Shown one piece after another: positions 1-6,594 of a DNA stretch of 6,594 bases. The stretch lies in the NCBI GenBank assembly GCA_001311805.1, contig BBCA01000091.1, forward strand, positions 1 to 6,594, read 5' to 3'. The DNA is from Lentibacillus juripiscarius JCM 12147. GTDB taxonomy: Bacteria > Bacillota > Bacilli > Bacillales_D > Amphibacillaceae. The position numbers and the translations under genes were made by a program. Each line of letters opens with the position of its first letter. Position 1 is the stretch's first letter. A model generated the notes under the pieces. That model was given only the letters and a program-made list of their open reading frames with translations. It searched no databases and had not been told where the DNA came from.

Positions 1-147
1 AGACGGCTCTCGCTCGAGTTGCGGCTGTTCTCGCTCGAGTTGCGGCTGTTCTCGCTCGAGTTGAGACGGCTCTCGCTCGATTTGAGGCGGCTCTCGCTCG
101 ATTTGGGGGTGTTCTCGCTCGATTCACCCTTCTGCTCGTTCGATTCC
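1..147. repeat. 21-bp tandem repeat, seven units
   Basis: Seven consecutive 21-bp units start at 1, 22, 43, 64, 85, 106 and 127. Each has the core TCTCGCTCGA followed by GTTG or TTTG and then a variable CGGCTGT-like part. Units 2 and 3 are identical, and the last two have drifted. Because 21 is divisible by three, frame 1 stays open across the array and ends at TAA 175-177, reading as a heptapeptide repeat of the type RLFSLEL. No start is visible in the window, and the extreme periodicity suggests the frame is a by-product of the repeat rather than a gene, although the tail of an upstream protein cannot be excluded. Related units recur at the right end of the window. Confidence 0.9.
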
Positions 148-187
148 AACCGGCCCAACACACAATCCAATATCTAAATGCTCCACA

Positions 188-204
188 AGGAAGGTGACAG
201 TTTG
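188..204 (+). promoter_or_regulatory. ribosome binding site and TTG start of first symporter
   Basis: A purine-rich AAGGAAGGTGA-like stretch lies at 188-197, four bases before TTG 202-204. The in-frame ATG at 178 has no ribosome binding site and would place this Shine-Dalgarno inside the coding region. Starting at TTG 202 also makes the protein align from residue 1 with the second symporter (ATG 4896), and both are then exactly 513 residues. Confidence 0.75.
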
Positions 205-1743
205 AACCTTACTTATTTCCTGTTTTTCTTGTGCATTATTGTCTGTACGCTGATTATTACGTATTGGGCGGCGAAACAGAGCAAAACCACGAACCAGTTT
301 TATGTTGCGGCCGGAAGCCTGACCGGTATTCAGAACGGGATGGCGATTGCCGGAGATTACATCAGTGCGGCATCTTTTTTAGGGATTATCGGCACGATTG
401 CGATCAGTGGGTTTGATGGATTTTTATATGCGATTGGATTTCTTGTTTCCTATTTAATCGTCTTATTTTTCATCGCGGAGCCTGTACATCATCTGGGCAA
501 TTATTCGCTTGGGGATGTCGTCTGTTCGCGCTTCCCGAGTGTTCGCATGCGCTGGATGATGGCGATTAGTGCACTGCTTATTTCCATTCTCTATATGATT
601 CCGCAGCTGGTTGCAGCGGGACTTCTGATTCGGCTATTGCTCGATATAAATTATACAACCTCTGTTCTGGTTATCGGAAGTTTGATGACGGTATATGTTG
701 TGTTTGGTGGTATGTTTGCAACGTCGTGGGTGCAGATTGTAAAAACGGTTGTGCTTATGTCCGGCACATTCCTGCTGGCGCTCATTGTGTTTTCGCGTTT
801 CGGCTGGAGCATCCAAGAGTTAATTTCCAACGTCAAACCGGGGACACCGCTTGGGGAGCAATTTTTTCAGCCAGGTAATTTATATGATCACCCACTGGAA
901 AGTCTATCCTTACATCTCGCGTTAATCCTGGGAACAGCAGGGCTGCCGCATATTCTGATTCGGCTGTTTACCGTCCGGAATGCTCGGGAGGTACGGCGGT
1001 CGCTGTTAACTGCCAGCTGGATTATTGGTGTGTTTTACATTATTGCACTTGTACTTGGTCTTGGTGCAGTGGCCCTTGTCGGTTACCACGAACTCATTCT
1101 TATAGACCCGACCGGAAACTTGGCCGCCCCGCTCTTGGCAGGCGAATTGGGTGGTGACTTTTTGATGGCGTTCATTGCGGCAATTGCGTTTACAACGATT
1201 GTTGCCGTGGTAGCTGGGCTGGTTATCTCAGCAACCACTGCTTTTTCCCATGATGTTTACTACCATATTGTCAAAAAGGGGCAGACCACTGAAAGAAAAC
1301 AATTGCGTGCTGCACAGGGCACCGCATTTGTTGTTGGGCTCGTCTCTACCTTATTTGCGCTCGGACTGCAGCATATTAATGTTACTTTTCTTGTTTCACT
1401 AACGTTCATTGTTGCCGCATCAAGCAATTTACCGGTACTTTTGTTCACCATTTACTGGAAACGTTTTAACGAGGCAGGGGCAATTATCGGCATGGTATGC
1501 GGGCTGGCTGCATCTCTCACACTGCTGGTGACGGGTCCGCACATTATGAACCCGGATGGCGGCTGGATCCCCCATGAACCGTTTTTACCACTATCCAACC
1601 CGGGCATTATTGCGATTCCGATTGGATTTTTGGGCGCTGTGCTTGGTTCGCTTCTGACCCAAAATGACTACAGCAGCAAGGGATTCCAACGGTTTTATAT
1701 AAAAGCACAGACAGGAGTGGACGTGAAGGAGGATGCCTCATGA
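202..1743 (+). CDS. sodium:solute symporter (SSS family), acetate/pyruvate ActP-type
   Basis: Predicted cytoplasmic-membrane symporter of the SSS family (ActP/YwcA-like), expected to couple Na+ or H+ entry to uptake of a short monocarboxylate. The exact substrate is inferred. The 513 residues form many hydrophobic segments. Family blocks include GDYISAASFLG (about 51-61), [10 protein letters not shown] (about 172-181), GLPHILIRLFTV (about 247-258) and NLPVLLFTIYWKRF (409-422). It is the only long gene here with an uninterrupted frame. TTG 202 was chosen over ATG 178 because of its ribosome binding site and its alignment with the paralogue at 4896-6435; about half of the aligned residues look identical. 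Near residues 93-105 it reads AEPVHHLGNYSLGDV where the paralogue has the more typical [15 protein letters not shown], so substrate or regulation may differ. No DUF485 partner precedes it. Its stop overlaps the kinase start as ATGA, so the two are probably co-translated. Confidence 0.9.
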   Translation: MNLTYFLFFLCIIVCTLIITYWAAKQSKTTNQFYVAAGSLTGIQNGMAIAGDYISAASFLGIIGTIAISGFDGFLYAIGFLVSYLIVLFFIAEPVHHLGNYSLGDVVCSRFPSVRMRWMMAISALLISILYMIPQLVAAGLLIRLLLDINYTTSVLVIGSLMTVYVVFGGMFATSWVQIVKTVVLMSGTFLLALIVFSRFGWSIQELISNVKPGTPLGEQFFQPGNLYDHPLESLSLHLALILGTAGLPHILIRLFTVRNAREVRRSLLTASWIIGVFYIIALVLGLGAVALVGYHELILIDPTGNLAAPLLAGELGGDFLMAFIAAIAFTTIVAVVAGLVISATTAFSHDVYYHIVKKGQTTERKQLRAAQGTAFVVGLVSTLFALGLQHINVTFLVSLTFIVAASSNLPVLLFTIYWKRFNEAGAIIGMVCGLAASLTLLVTGPHIMNPDGGWIPHEPFLPLSNPGIIAIPIGFLGAVLGSLLTQNDYSSKGFQRFYIKAQTGVDVKEDAS

Positions 1744-3472
1744 AGTACCTGACCATGATTCTGTTTGAACGTCTGGGCTTATTGCTGGTGCTCGCATTTG
1801 TGCTGACGCGCATCCCCGGGTTCCGGTCTCTGCTCGACCGTGAATTCGGCAAAAATGACGCTCGTCCACGCTGGCATGTTTGGCCTTTTCGGTGTTGCCG
1901 GCACAATTACAGGTGTTGTCCTGGAGGATGGCGAGATTGCTTCCAGGATGTTGGTCTGGTCTGTTTCCGATGATCAGCTCATTGTCAGCTCCAGCCTGGT
2001 TGCGATTGTGATTGCCGGGCTGCTCGGTGGCCCCGTCGTTGGCCTCGGAGCGGGCGTCATTGCCGGTGGACATCTTTTTATCTGGGCGGCATAGGCTTTA
2101 TAGCAAACAGTCTCGTCAACCCGATTACCGGATTTCTTGCCGGATGGACCGCGCGCTTTTTTTCCAATGAGCGGGTTATTTCCCCATTAAAGGCGCTGTT
2201 CATCGGTGTATTTCCTCCGGTTCTGCACATGCATTTGCTGCTCATCGCCGAACCGGAATCAAGTTCTATGATTGCCATGGTGAATACAGTAGGCCTGCCG
2301 CTGGTGTTATCGAACAGCATTGCCATTGCTATTTTTACCACGATGATTGGGATGGCCCTTCGTGAGCAAGAAAATGAGGCGGCATTGGCAGCAAGGAAAG
2401 CGTTCACCATTGCAGAGGAGGCACTCCCTTTTTAAAAAAAGATTCCGCCCGGGAGATGGCAGCTGGGATTGCAAATTTGCTTTATGACCGGCTGGAGCTG
2501 GCTGCTGTCTCCGTTACCAATGAACGGGAAATTCTCGCGCACCGCGGGATGGGTGCTGATCATCATCAGCAAGGAAGTCCGGTCATTACGCCATTATCTG
2601 ATGATGCAATCCAGTCCGGACAGATGAAGGTAGCCTATTCCCGTTCTGACATCCAGTGCCCACATGCCAAATGCCCTTTTGAATCAGCCATTATTATTCC
2701 GTTCATGGACACAAGCGAGTCACCGGGCCTGATTAAGTTTTACTTTCGGAAAGCACAGCACATCCGTCCGGTGGAACTGATGCTCGCACAAGGGCTTGGA
2801 CAGTTAATTTCCAACCAGCTGCACAGTATCGCAGCGGAAAAACTGAAATCGCACATACGTGATGCTGAGCTGCGGAACCTCCAGGCCCAGATCAACCCAC
2901 ATTTCCTGTTCAATACACTGCATATGATTGCCGCACTGTTTCGGAAAGATCCGGAAAAAGCCCGGCAGATGACCGTCAGCCTTGCCCATTACATGCGGTT
3001 TAACATCGGCCTGGTTTCATCATCCCTTGTCCATTTGGAAAAGAAGTGCAGCACGTCAAAGCATATATGGCCATCATCCAGACCCGTTTCTCCAATCGGC
3101 TCCATATTAACGTTATCGAACCGGTCGCGGATCACAGGCACTGATCCCGCCGTCGACTATCCAGCCATTGGTCGAAAACAGCATCCAGCACGGGTTAAAA
3201 AATGTAACGGACGGGGGGTGAAGTCAACGTGGTTATGGAAAAGAAAGACAGCTGTATCCGGATTGCCGTTCGTGACAATGGGTGTGGTTTTGACGAACAT
3301 TGGCTGGCAAAGGGGGGCATTGCAAAATCGACAGATCAGCAGCAAAGCGGCGCGGGACTTCAATGTGAATCAGCGTCTTGTCAGTCTGCTTGGGGAGTCC
3401 GCACACCTGAACATCTGCAATTTGCCCGGGCGAGGAAGTGAAGTGACGTTTACCATTCCGTATAACGAGTGA
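1740..3472 (+). CDS. LytS-type sensor histidine kinase, frameshifted as given
   Basis: Membrane sensor kinase of the LytS/BtsS type, partner of the regulator at 3493. ATG 1740 overlaps the symporter stop and follows AAGGAGG (1726-1732). The frame breaks seven times: extra A at 1851-1855; missing T at 2075-2079; missing T at 2429-2433; missing base at 3039-3042; missing G near 3137-3138; extra G at 3213-3218; and two bases missing (or one extra) at 3360. Correction gives 578 residues, normal for LytS. The order is an N-terminal 5TMR membrane region (about 1-170), a GAF-like domain (about 235-365) with a CPHAKC cysteine motif (307-312), the His_kinase motif QINPHFLFNT with phosphoacceptor His388 (codon 2900-2902), and an ATPase domain with QPLVENSIQHG (Asn481), DNGCG (513-517) and a GAGLxNVNQRL box near 538-548. 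All key residues survive, so sequencing error seems likelier than decay. The ligand is unknown; a carboxylate is inferred from the neighbours. Confidence 0.85.
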
Positions 3473-3492
3473 CACGAAAGGAGAATGTTCGT

Positions 3493-4249
3493 ATGGAGCT
3501 GATTCATGCAATGATAGCCGAAGATGAACAACTGGCACGGGAGGAATTAATTTACCTGTTGAAAAAGAGCCTCACGTAATGGTCTGCCCCAGTGCGGAAA
3601 CAGGCGAGCAATTGGTTGAACTGTATATCGAGCATGAACCGGACGTCATTTTTTGGACGTACAAATGCCTGGCCTGACCGGAGTAGAGGCAGCCGGGAAG
3701 ATTGCAGCACTTGCCTATCACCGGATGCCGTTGTTTGTATTCACGACCGCGTATGATGATTATGCCCTTGATGCGTTCGAATTGGAAGCTGTCGATTATT
3801 TGCTGAAGCCATATGAGGACAGCCGGTTTCAAAAGACGATGAAGCGAATAAGGAAGCAATTGGCACAGGCTGGGACGGAAAAGGACAACCCCACCTTGTC
3901 CCAGCATGAATCCCCGGCCTCCAAACTGCTCGTCGATGACGGGGAGCGGATGGTCGTACTGCCGCCCGATTCCATCTATTACGCGGTACCGTCGAAACGA
4001 ATGCTGGAAATCCACACAAAAGAAGAAATAATCGAAAGCCGGATGACACTGCAGGAACTGGAGGAAAAACTGCACGGCCTGCCATTTTTCCGGACACACC
4101 GGAGCTACCTGGTCAACTTGAACCATATCCGCGAAATCACGCCGTGGTTCAATGGCGCCTACAATATAACCCTAAAAGATAAAGACCACACAACACTGCC
4201 GGTAAGCCGCTCAGCAAGAAAGGTTTTGCTGGAAACATTTAAACAATAA
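3493..4249 (+). CDS. LytT-type response regulator (REC + LytTR), frameshifted as given
   Basis: Cytoplasmic DNA-binding response regulator, expected to receive phosphate from the kinase that ends 20 bases upstream. AAAGGAG (3477-3483) lies nine bases before ATG 3493; the nearer ATG at 3485 opens a dead frame. Two missing bases break it: an A in 3562-3566 and a T in 3649-3654. Correction gives 252 residues, usual for the LytT/LytR family. The receiver domain shows the acidic pair in AEDE (9-12), phospho-acceptor Asp56 in FLDVQMPG (codon 3656-3658), Thr86 in FTTAYDDYA and Lys106 in LLKPYED. A LytTR domain fills about 145-250, with KLLVDDGERMVV, IYYAVPSKRMLEIHT and the characteristic FFRTHRSYLVNL near 199-210. 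LytTR proteins usually bind paired 9-bp direct repeats about 21 bp apart upstream of the target promoter; a candidate pair lies at 4271-4300. It could also control the first symporter. Confidence 0.87.
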
Positions 4250-4270
4250 CTGTTTACCCAAACATTAAGA

Positions 4271-4300
4271 CAATTCAAACAACAATAGCGGCAATTGATA
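4271..4300 (+). promoter_or_regulatory. candidate LytTR-type binding site (paired direct repeats)
   Basis: CAATTCAAA (4271-4279) and CAATTGATA (4292-4300) agree at seven of nine positions. They are separated by exactly 12 bases, giving the 21-bp start-to-start spacing known for AgrA/AlgR/LytTR operators. They lie just upstream of the candidate promoter and 22 bases past the stop of the LytTR regulator. The bases do not closely match a published LytTR consensus, so only spacing and position support this. Confidence 0.3.
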
Positions 4301-4309
4301 CAAAATCTG

Positions 4310-4338
4310 CTTCCATTACCGCACGTATCTATTATACT
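4310..4338 (+). promoter_or_regulatory. candidate promoter of the DUF485-symporter operon
   Basis: TATACT at 4333-4338 (or the overlapping TATTAT at 4330-4335) is a fair sigma-A -10 element. Seventeen bases upstream, CTTCCA (4310-4315) matches TTGACA at only three positions. A poor -35 is what one expects at a promoter needing an activator, which fits the repeats at 4271-4300. Transcription would start near 4345, inside the cre box. Confidence 0.4.
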
Positions 4339-4341
4339 TGG

Positions 4342-4356
4342 ACGTAAGCGCTTTCA
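4342..4356 (+). promoter_or_regulatory. cre box (CcpA operator)
   Basis: ACGTAAGCGCTTTCA matches the catabolite responsive element consensus WTGNAARCGNWWWCA at every defined position except the second. Its centre is the perfect palindrome AAGCGCTT (4346-4353). It sits just downstream of the candidate -10 and would cover the transcription start, the usual position for repression by CcpA with HPr-Ser-P. Acetate-use genes in Bacillus are classic CcpA targets, so glucose repression of the downstream operon is expected. Confidence 0.75.
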
Positions 4357-4446
4357 ATACTGTGGGGGTGATGGATTTCAAATGGGACAGTCGGCAGGCA
4401 GTCCATCAAACGGGAGACATGATTACTATGATAAGGGGGTATCGAT

Positions 4447-4551
4447 GTGATTGATTCACTCACACCAGTCAAGGCGGACGTGAATATGCCGGATTATGAT
4501 GAGGCACAGGCCAGTTTTTCATGGAAAGAAAGGGAGGGTTCTAATGAGTAA
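4447..4551 (+). pseudogene. probable N-terminal stub of acetyl-CoA synthetase (acs remnant)
   Basis: A 34-codon frame starts at GTG 4447, seven bases after AAGGGGGT (4433-4440), and stops at TAA 4549, overlapping the DUF485 start by a few bases in another frame. The segment VNMPDYDEAQASFSWKE (about 12-28) resembles the start of acetyl-CoA synthetases, which typically have a NLxxYEExxxSFxWxE block within the first 35 residues; this match is from memory. E. coli has acs-yjcH-actP in that order, so acs would be expected exactly here. Full Acs is over 550 residues, so nearly all of it is absent, and the frame runs straight into the DUF485 ribosome binding site, as an internal deletion would leave it. 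Alternatives are a small leader peptide whose translation couples to DUF485, or an assembly collapse. A 27-codon frame at 4371-4454 just upstream (stop overlapping this start region) has no recognisable product. Confidence 0.5.
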
Positions 4552-4899
4552 CGCAACCGAATACCAAACGGACGATTACTCCGGTAAAAACGTTGATTTT
4601 GTGAAGGTGGAGCAAAGTGAATCATTTCAAAAGTTAATGCATGACCGGAAAAAGTTCATCGTACCACTGACCATCTTTTTTCTTATTTTTACTTTTTGCT
4701 TCCTACACTGACGTCCTATACAAATTTTTGAACACACCGGCCTTTGGGGATATTTCCTGGGTTTGGCTGTTTGCTTTTGCGCAATTTATCATGACGTGGG
4801 TGCTATGCACAGTATACGTAAAAAAAGGCCGCCTCGTTTGATGAGCAGGCGAACCAGATTATTGACAAACAGATTAAGAATGGAGGGGATCCGTCATGA
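4544..4899 (+). CDS. DUF485 (YjcH/YwcB-like) membrane protein, frameshifted as given
   Basis: Small inner-membrane protein of the DUF485 family, usually encoded directly before ActP-type symporters and thought to be an accessory subunit; its biochemical role is not established. ATG 4544 follows AAGGGAGGG (about 4530-4538). The frame breaks three times: missing T in 4686-4690, missing T in 4725-4729, and an extra A in 4820-4826. Correction gives 118 residues: a polar N-terminus with [15 protein letters not shown] (about 28-42), a first membrane segment (about 41-56) containing FFLIFYFLLP, a short loop ([17 protein letters not shown]), a second membrane segment with [17 protein letters not shown], and a charged tail. 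The two-helix layout with the DRKKF and TxxYV regions is typical of the family. Its TGA (4897-4899) overlaps the symporter ATG as ATGA, which predicts tight translational coupling. Confidence 0.83.
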
Positions 4900-6435
4900 G
4901 TCCAACTGTCATCATTCTTTTTCTAGCGATTGTCATTCTGACGCTGATTATTACTTTCTGGGCCTCCAAACGAACACAGACGACAGGGGATTTTTATACA
5001 GCCGGGGGTGGGCTGACTGGTTTTCAGAACGGCATTGCTATATCCGGTGACTACTTATCGGCAGCTTCTTTCCTTGGAATTGCCGGATCCATTGCACTGT
5101 ATGGCTTCGACGGCTTCTTCTACAGTATTGGCTTTTTAATTGCCTATCTGGTTGTTCTATTCCTGGTGGCAGAGCGTTAAGGAATCTTGGAAAATTTACA
5201 TTGGCTGATATGATCAATGCGCGGTTCGATGCCAAAAAGGTGCGGGGGGCCGCGGCACTCAGCACCATCACGATTGTTTTCTTCTACATGATCGCTCAGC
5301 TGGTTGGGGCCGGAGCGCTGATTCAGCTTTTATTTGACATCCCTTATTGGATTGCTGTTCTGATTGTTGGTGTCATGATGACGATCTACGTATTGTTCGG
5401 CGGTATGATTGCCACAAGCTGGGTGCAGATTGTCAAAGCTGTTCTGCTGATGGCCGGCATGATTATTGTCTCATTTTTAGTCCTGCTGGAATTTAACTTT
5501 AATATCGGAGCGATGTTCAGTGAAGTCAAAACGGTCACAAGCCATGGGGCCGACTACTTGAAACCAGGGTTAAAGTATACCGAACCACTGGGCACGATTT
5601 CCCTGATGCTTGCGCTGGTCCTCGGAACATCCGGCTTGCCGCATATCCTGATGCGCTTTTTCACCGTTAAAGATGCGAAAACCGCACGAAGCTCCGTCAT
5701 TACAGCAACCTGGACGATTGGTATCTTTTACGTACTGACGCTGTTTCTCGGTTTTGGCGCAGCTGCCTTTGTCGGAGAAACAAAAATCCTTGCAGCCAAT
5801 CCGGGCGGAAACATGGCCGCACCGCTTCTGGCAGAGGCAATTGGCGGGGAAATCCTATTTTCGTTTATATCAGCGGTTGCATTTGCGACCATTCTCGCTG
5901 TTGTCGCCGGGCTGGTTTTATCTGGCGCATCGGCATTTGCCCACGACTTATACGGGCAGATTATTAAGAAAGGGAAGGCTTCTGAACAAAACAAATGCTC
6001 GCTGCCCGCTATGCAGCACTGGCCGTCTCCATCATGTCAATTGTGCTGGCACTGTTTGCACAGTATCTGAATGTGGCATTTCTGGTCTCGCTTGCCTTCT
6101 GTATCGCCGCAAGCGCCAACTTGCCAGTCATTCTGTATACGGTCTACTGGAAAAGATTCAATACAACAGGCGCCGTCACTGCAATTCTGTCAGGCCTGTT
6201 CTCGGCACTGATTCTCGTTTCGATAAGCCCTAGTGTCTTCTCACCGGTTGAAGGTGCGGCACTGTTTGTCGGGGAGCCAATCTTCCCGCTAACCAATCCG
6301 GCGCTCGTTTCTGTACCAATCGGATTCCTTGGCGGCTACCTCGGCACCGTGTTGTCCAAGAGCAAAGGCGACGCCAAACGGTACGCCGAAGTCAAAGTCA
6401 AAGCCAACACCGGCTACCAAAACGCCGGCAACTAA
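4896..6435 (+). CDS. actP: cation/acetate symporter ActP-type (SSS family), frameshifted as given
   Basis: Predicted Na+- or H+-coupled acetate (possibly pyruvate or other monocarboxylate) symporter in the cytoplasmic membrane, paired with the DUF485 protein. ATG 4896 follows GGAGGGGA (4882-4889) and overlaps the DUF485 stop. Two bases are missing: a T at 5177-5178 (after Arg94) and an A in 5988-5991 (after about Gln365). Correction gives 513 residues, the same length as the first symporter. Family blocks are in order: [13 protein letters not shown] (Asp52), [15 protein letters not shown] (about 92-106), [36 protein letters not shown], and [14 protein letters not shown] towards the C-terminus. 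As given, the first break would leave a 94-residue product, so the gene is non-functional unless the breaks are sequencing errors. Transcription probably starts near 4345 under cre control and ends at the hairpin after 6442. Confidence 0.87.
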
Positions 6436-6441
6436 CAAGGA

Positions 6442-6476
6442 AAAGCGACTGCTATTATGGCAGTCGCTTTCTTTAT
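6442..6476 (+). terminator. Rho-independent terminator of the DUF485-symporter operon
   Basis: Seven bases after the symporter stop, AAAGCGACTGC (6442-6452) and GCAGTCGCTTT (6460-6470) form a perfect 11-bp stem around a 7-base loop. The T-rich stretch CTTTCTTT continues from the stem, though it is not a pure T run. The stem begins with A and ends with T residues, so it may also work in reverse. Confidence 0.85.
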
Positions 6477-6521
6477 GGGATGCGGGGCGGCTTCGATGCG
6501 TCGGTAGGAATGGCCCTGTTG

Positions 6522-6594
6522 TCGCGCGAGTTTTGGCCGGCCCGCGCGACTTTCTCGATTTCGCGCGACTTTTGGCTCGGCTCGCACGACTTTC
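6522..6594. repeat. degenerate ~20-bp tandem repeat, at least four units
   Basis: The core CGCGCGAC/G (CGCACGAC in the last unit) recurs at 6523, 6543, 6562 and 6583, spacings of 20, 19 and 21, and the array continues past the window edge. Each core is followed by TTTTGGC- or TTTCTCG-like sequence. The first unit, TCGCGCGAGTTTTGGCCGGC, closely resembles the left array read as TCGCTCGAGTTGCGGCTGTT, in the same orientation. Together with the short spacer at 6477-6521, where no gene is visible, this looks like intergenic repeat DNA. Confidence 0.75.

Noticed and set aside
1..147. The left repeats as a CRISPR array
   Set aside because: The units are directly adjacent with no unique spacers, and no cas genes are present.
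171..176. TATCTA as a -10 element for the first symporter
   Set aside because: No acceptable -35 lies 16-18 bases upstream; the promoter is not identifiable.
735..750. TGTAAAAACGGTTGTG inside the first symporter as a second cre box
   Set aside because: The central CG is displaced by one base from the consensus and it lies deep inside a gene.
1738..2073. Antisense open frame opposite the kinase N-terminus, and other minus-strand frames
   Set aside because: They lie opposite clear plus-strand coding sequence, lack ribosome binding sites and show no family features.
2426..2435. CCCTTTT followed at once by TAA, matching a -1 programmed frameshift heptamer between the membrane and catalytic halves of the kinase
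   Set aside because: The same kind of one-base loss occurs at many other runs here with no such heptamer, so an indel in the T run is the simpler explanation.
4240..4256. TAAACA-ATAAC-TGTTTA inverted repeat at the end of the regulator gene
   Set aside because: The stem is only six A/T-rich pairs with no T tract, too weak to be called a terminator.
4371..4454. 27-codon frame starting ATG after GGGGGTG
   Set aside because: The ribosome binding site is too close to the start, the product is unlike any family I know, and it may simply be leader RNA.

Overview
The window looks like part of a Gram-positive Bacillaceae genome, perhaps a halophilic or alkaliphilic relative of Virgibacillus, Oceanobacillus or Lentibacillus. 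The genus is a guess. The support is strong AAGGAGG-type ribosome binding sites, TTG and GTG starts, a CcpA-type cre box, Bacillus-style families and a middling GC content. All genes are on the + strand.

Layout. Positions 1-147 hold seven copies of a 21-bp tandem repeat. An intact sodium:solute symporter of the acetate/pyruvate (ActP) type follows (202-1743). Its stop overlaps the start of a LytS-type sensor kinase (1740-3472), which is followed by a LytT-type response regulator (3493-4249). The gap at 4250-4543 holds a candidate promoter, a cre box, a pair of direct repeats spaced like LytTR sites, and the start of a short frame resembling the first ~30 residues of acetyl-CoA synthetase (Acs). 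A DUF485 membrane protein (4544-4899) then overlaps a second ActP-type symporter (4896-6435). A hairpin terminator closes the operon at 6442-6476. A second repeat block (6522-6594), related to the left one and in the same orientation, runs off the end of the window.

How the genes may work together (inference): the LytS/LytT pair sits between two paralogous monocarboxylate symporters. It probably senses an external carboxylate such as acetate or pyruvate and switches on uptake, while CcpA represses the DUF485-symporter operon when better carbon is present. The arrangement resembles the acs-yjcH-actP operon of E. coli, but here acs seems reduced to an N-terminal stub.

Reading-frame quality: only the first symporter is intact as given. 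The kinase, regulator, DUF485 gene and second symporter need 14 single- or double-base corrections in total, nearly all in short homopolymers. After correction each gives a full-length protein with its family motifs in place. This looks more like sequencing error than decay, but the sequence alone cannot settle it.
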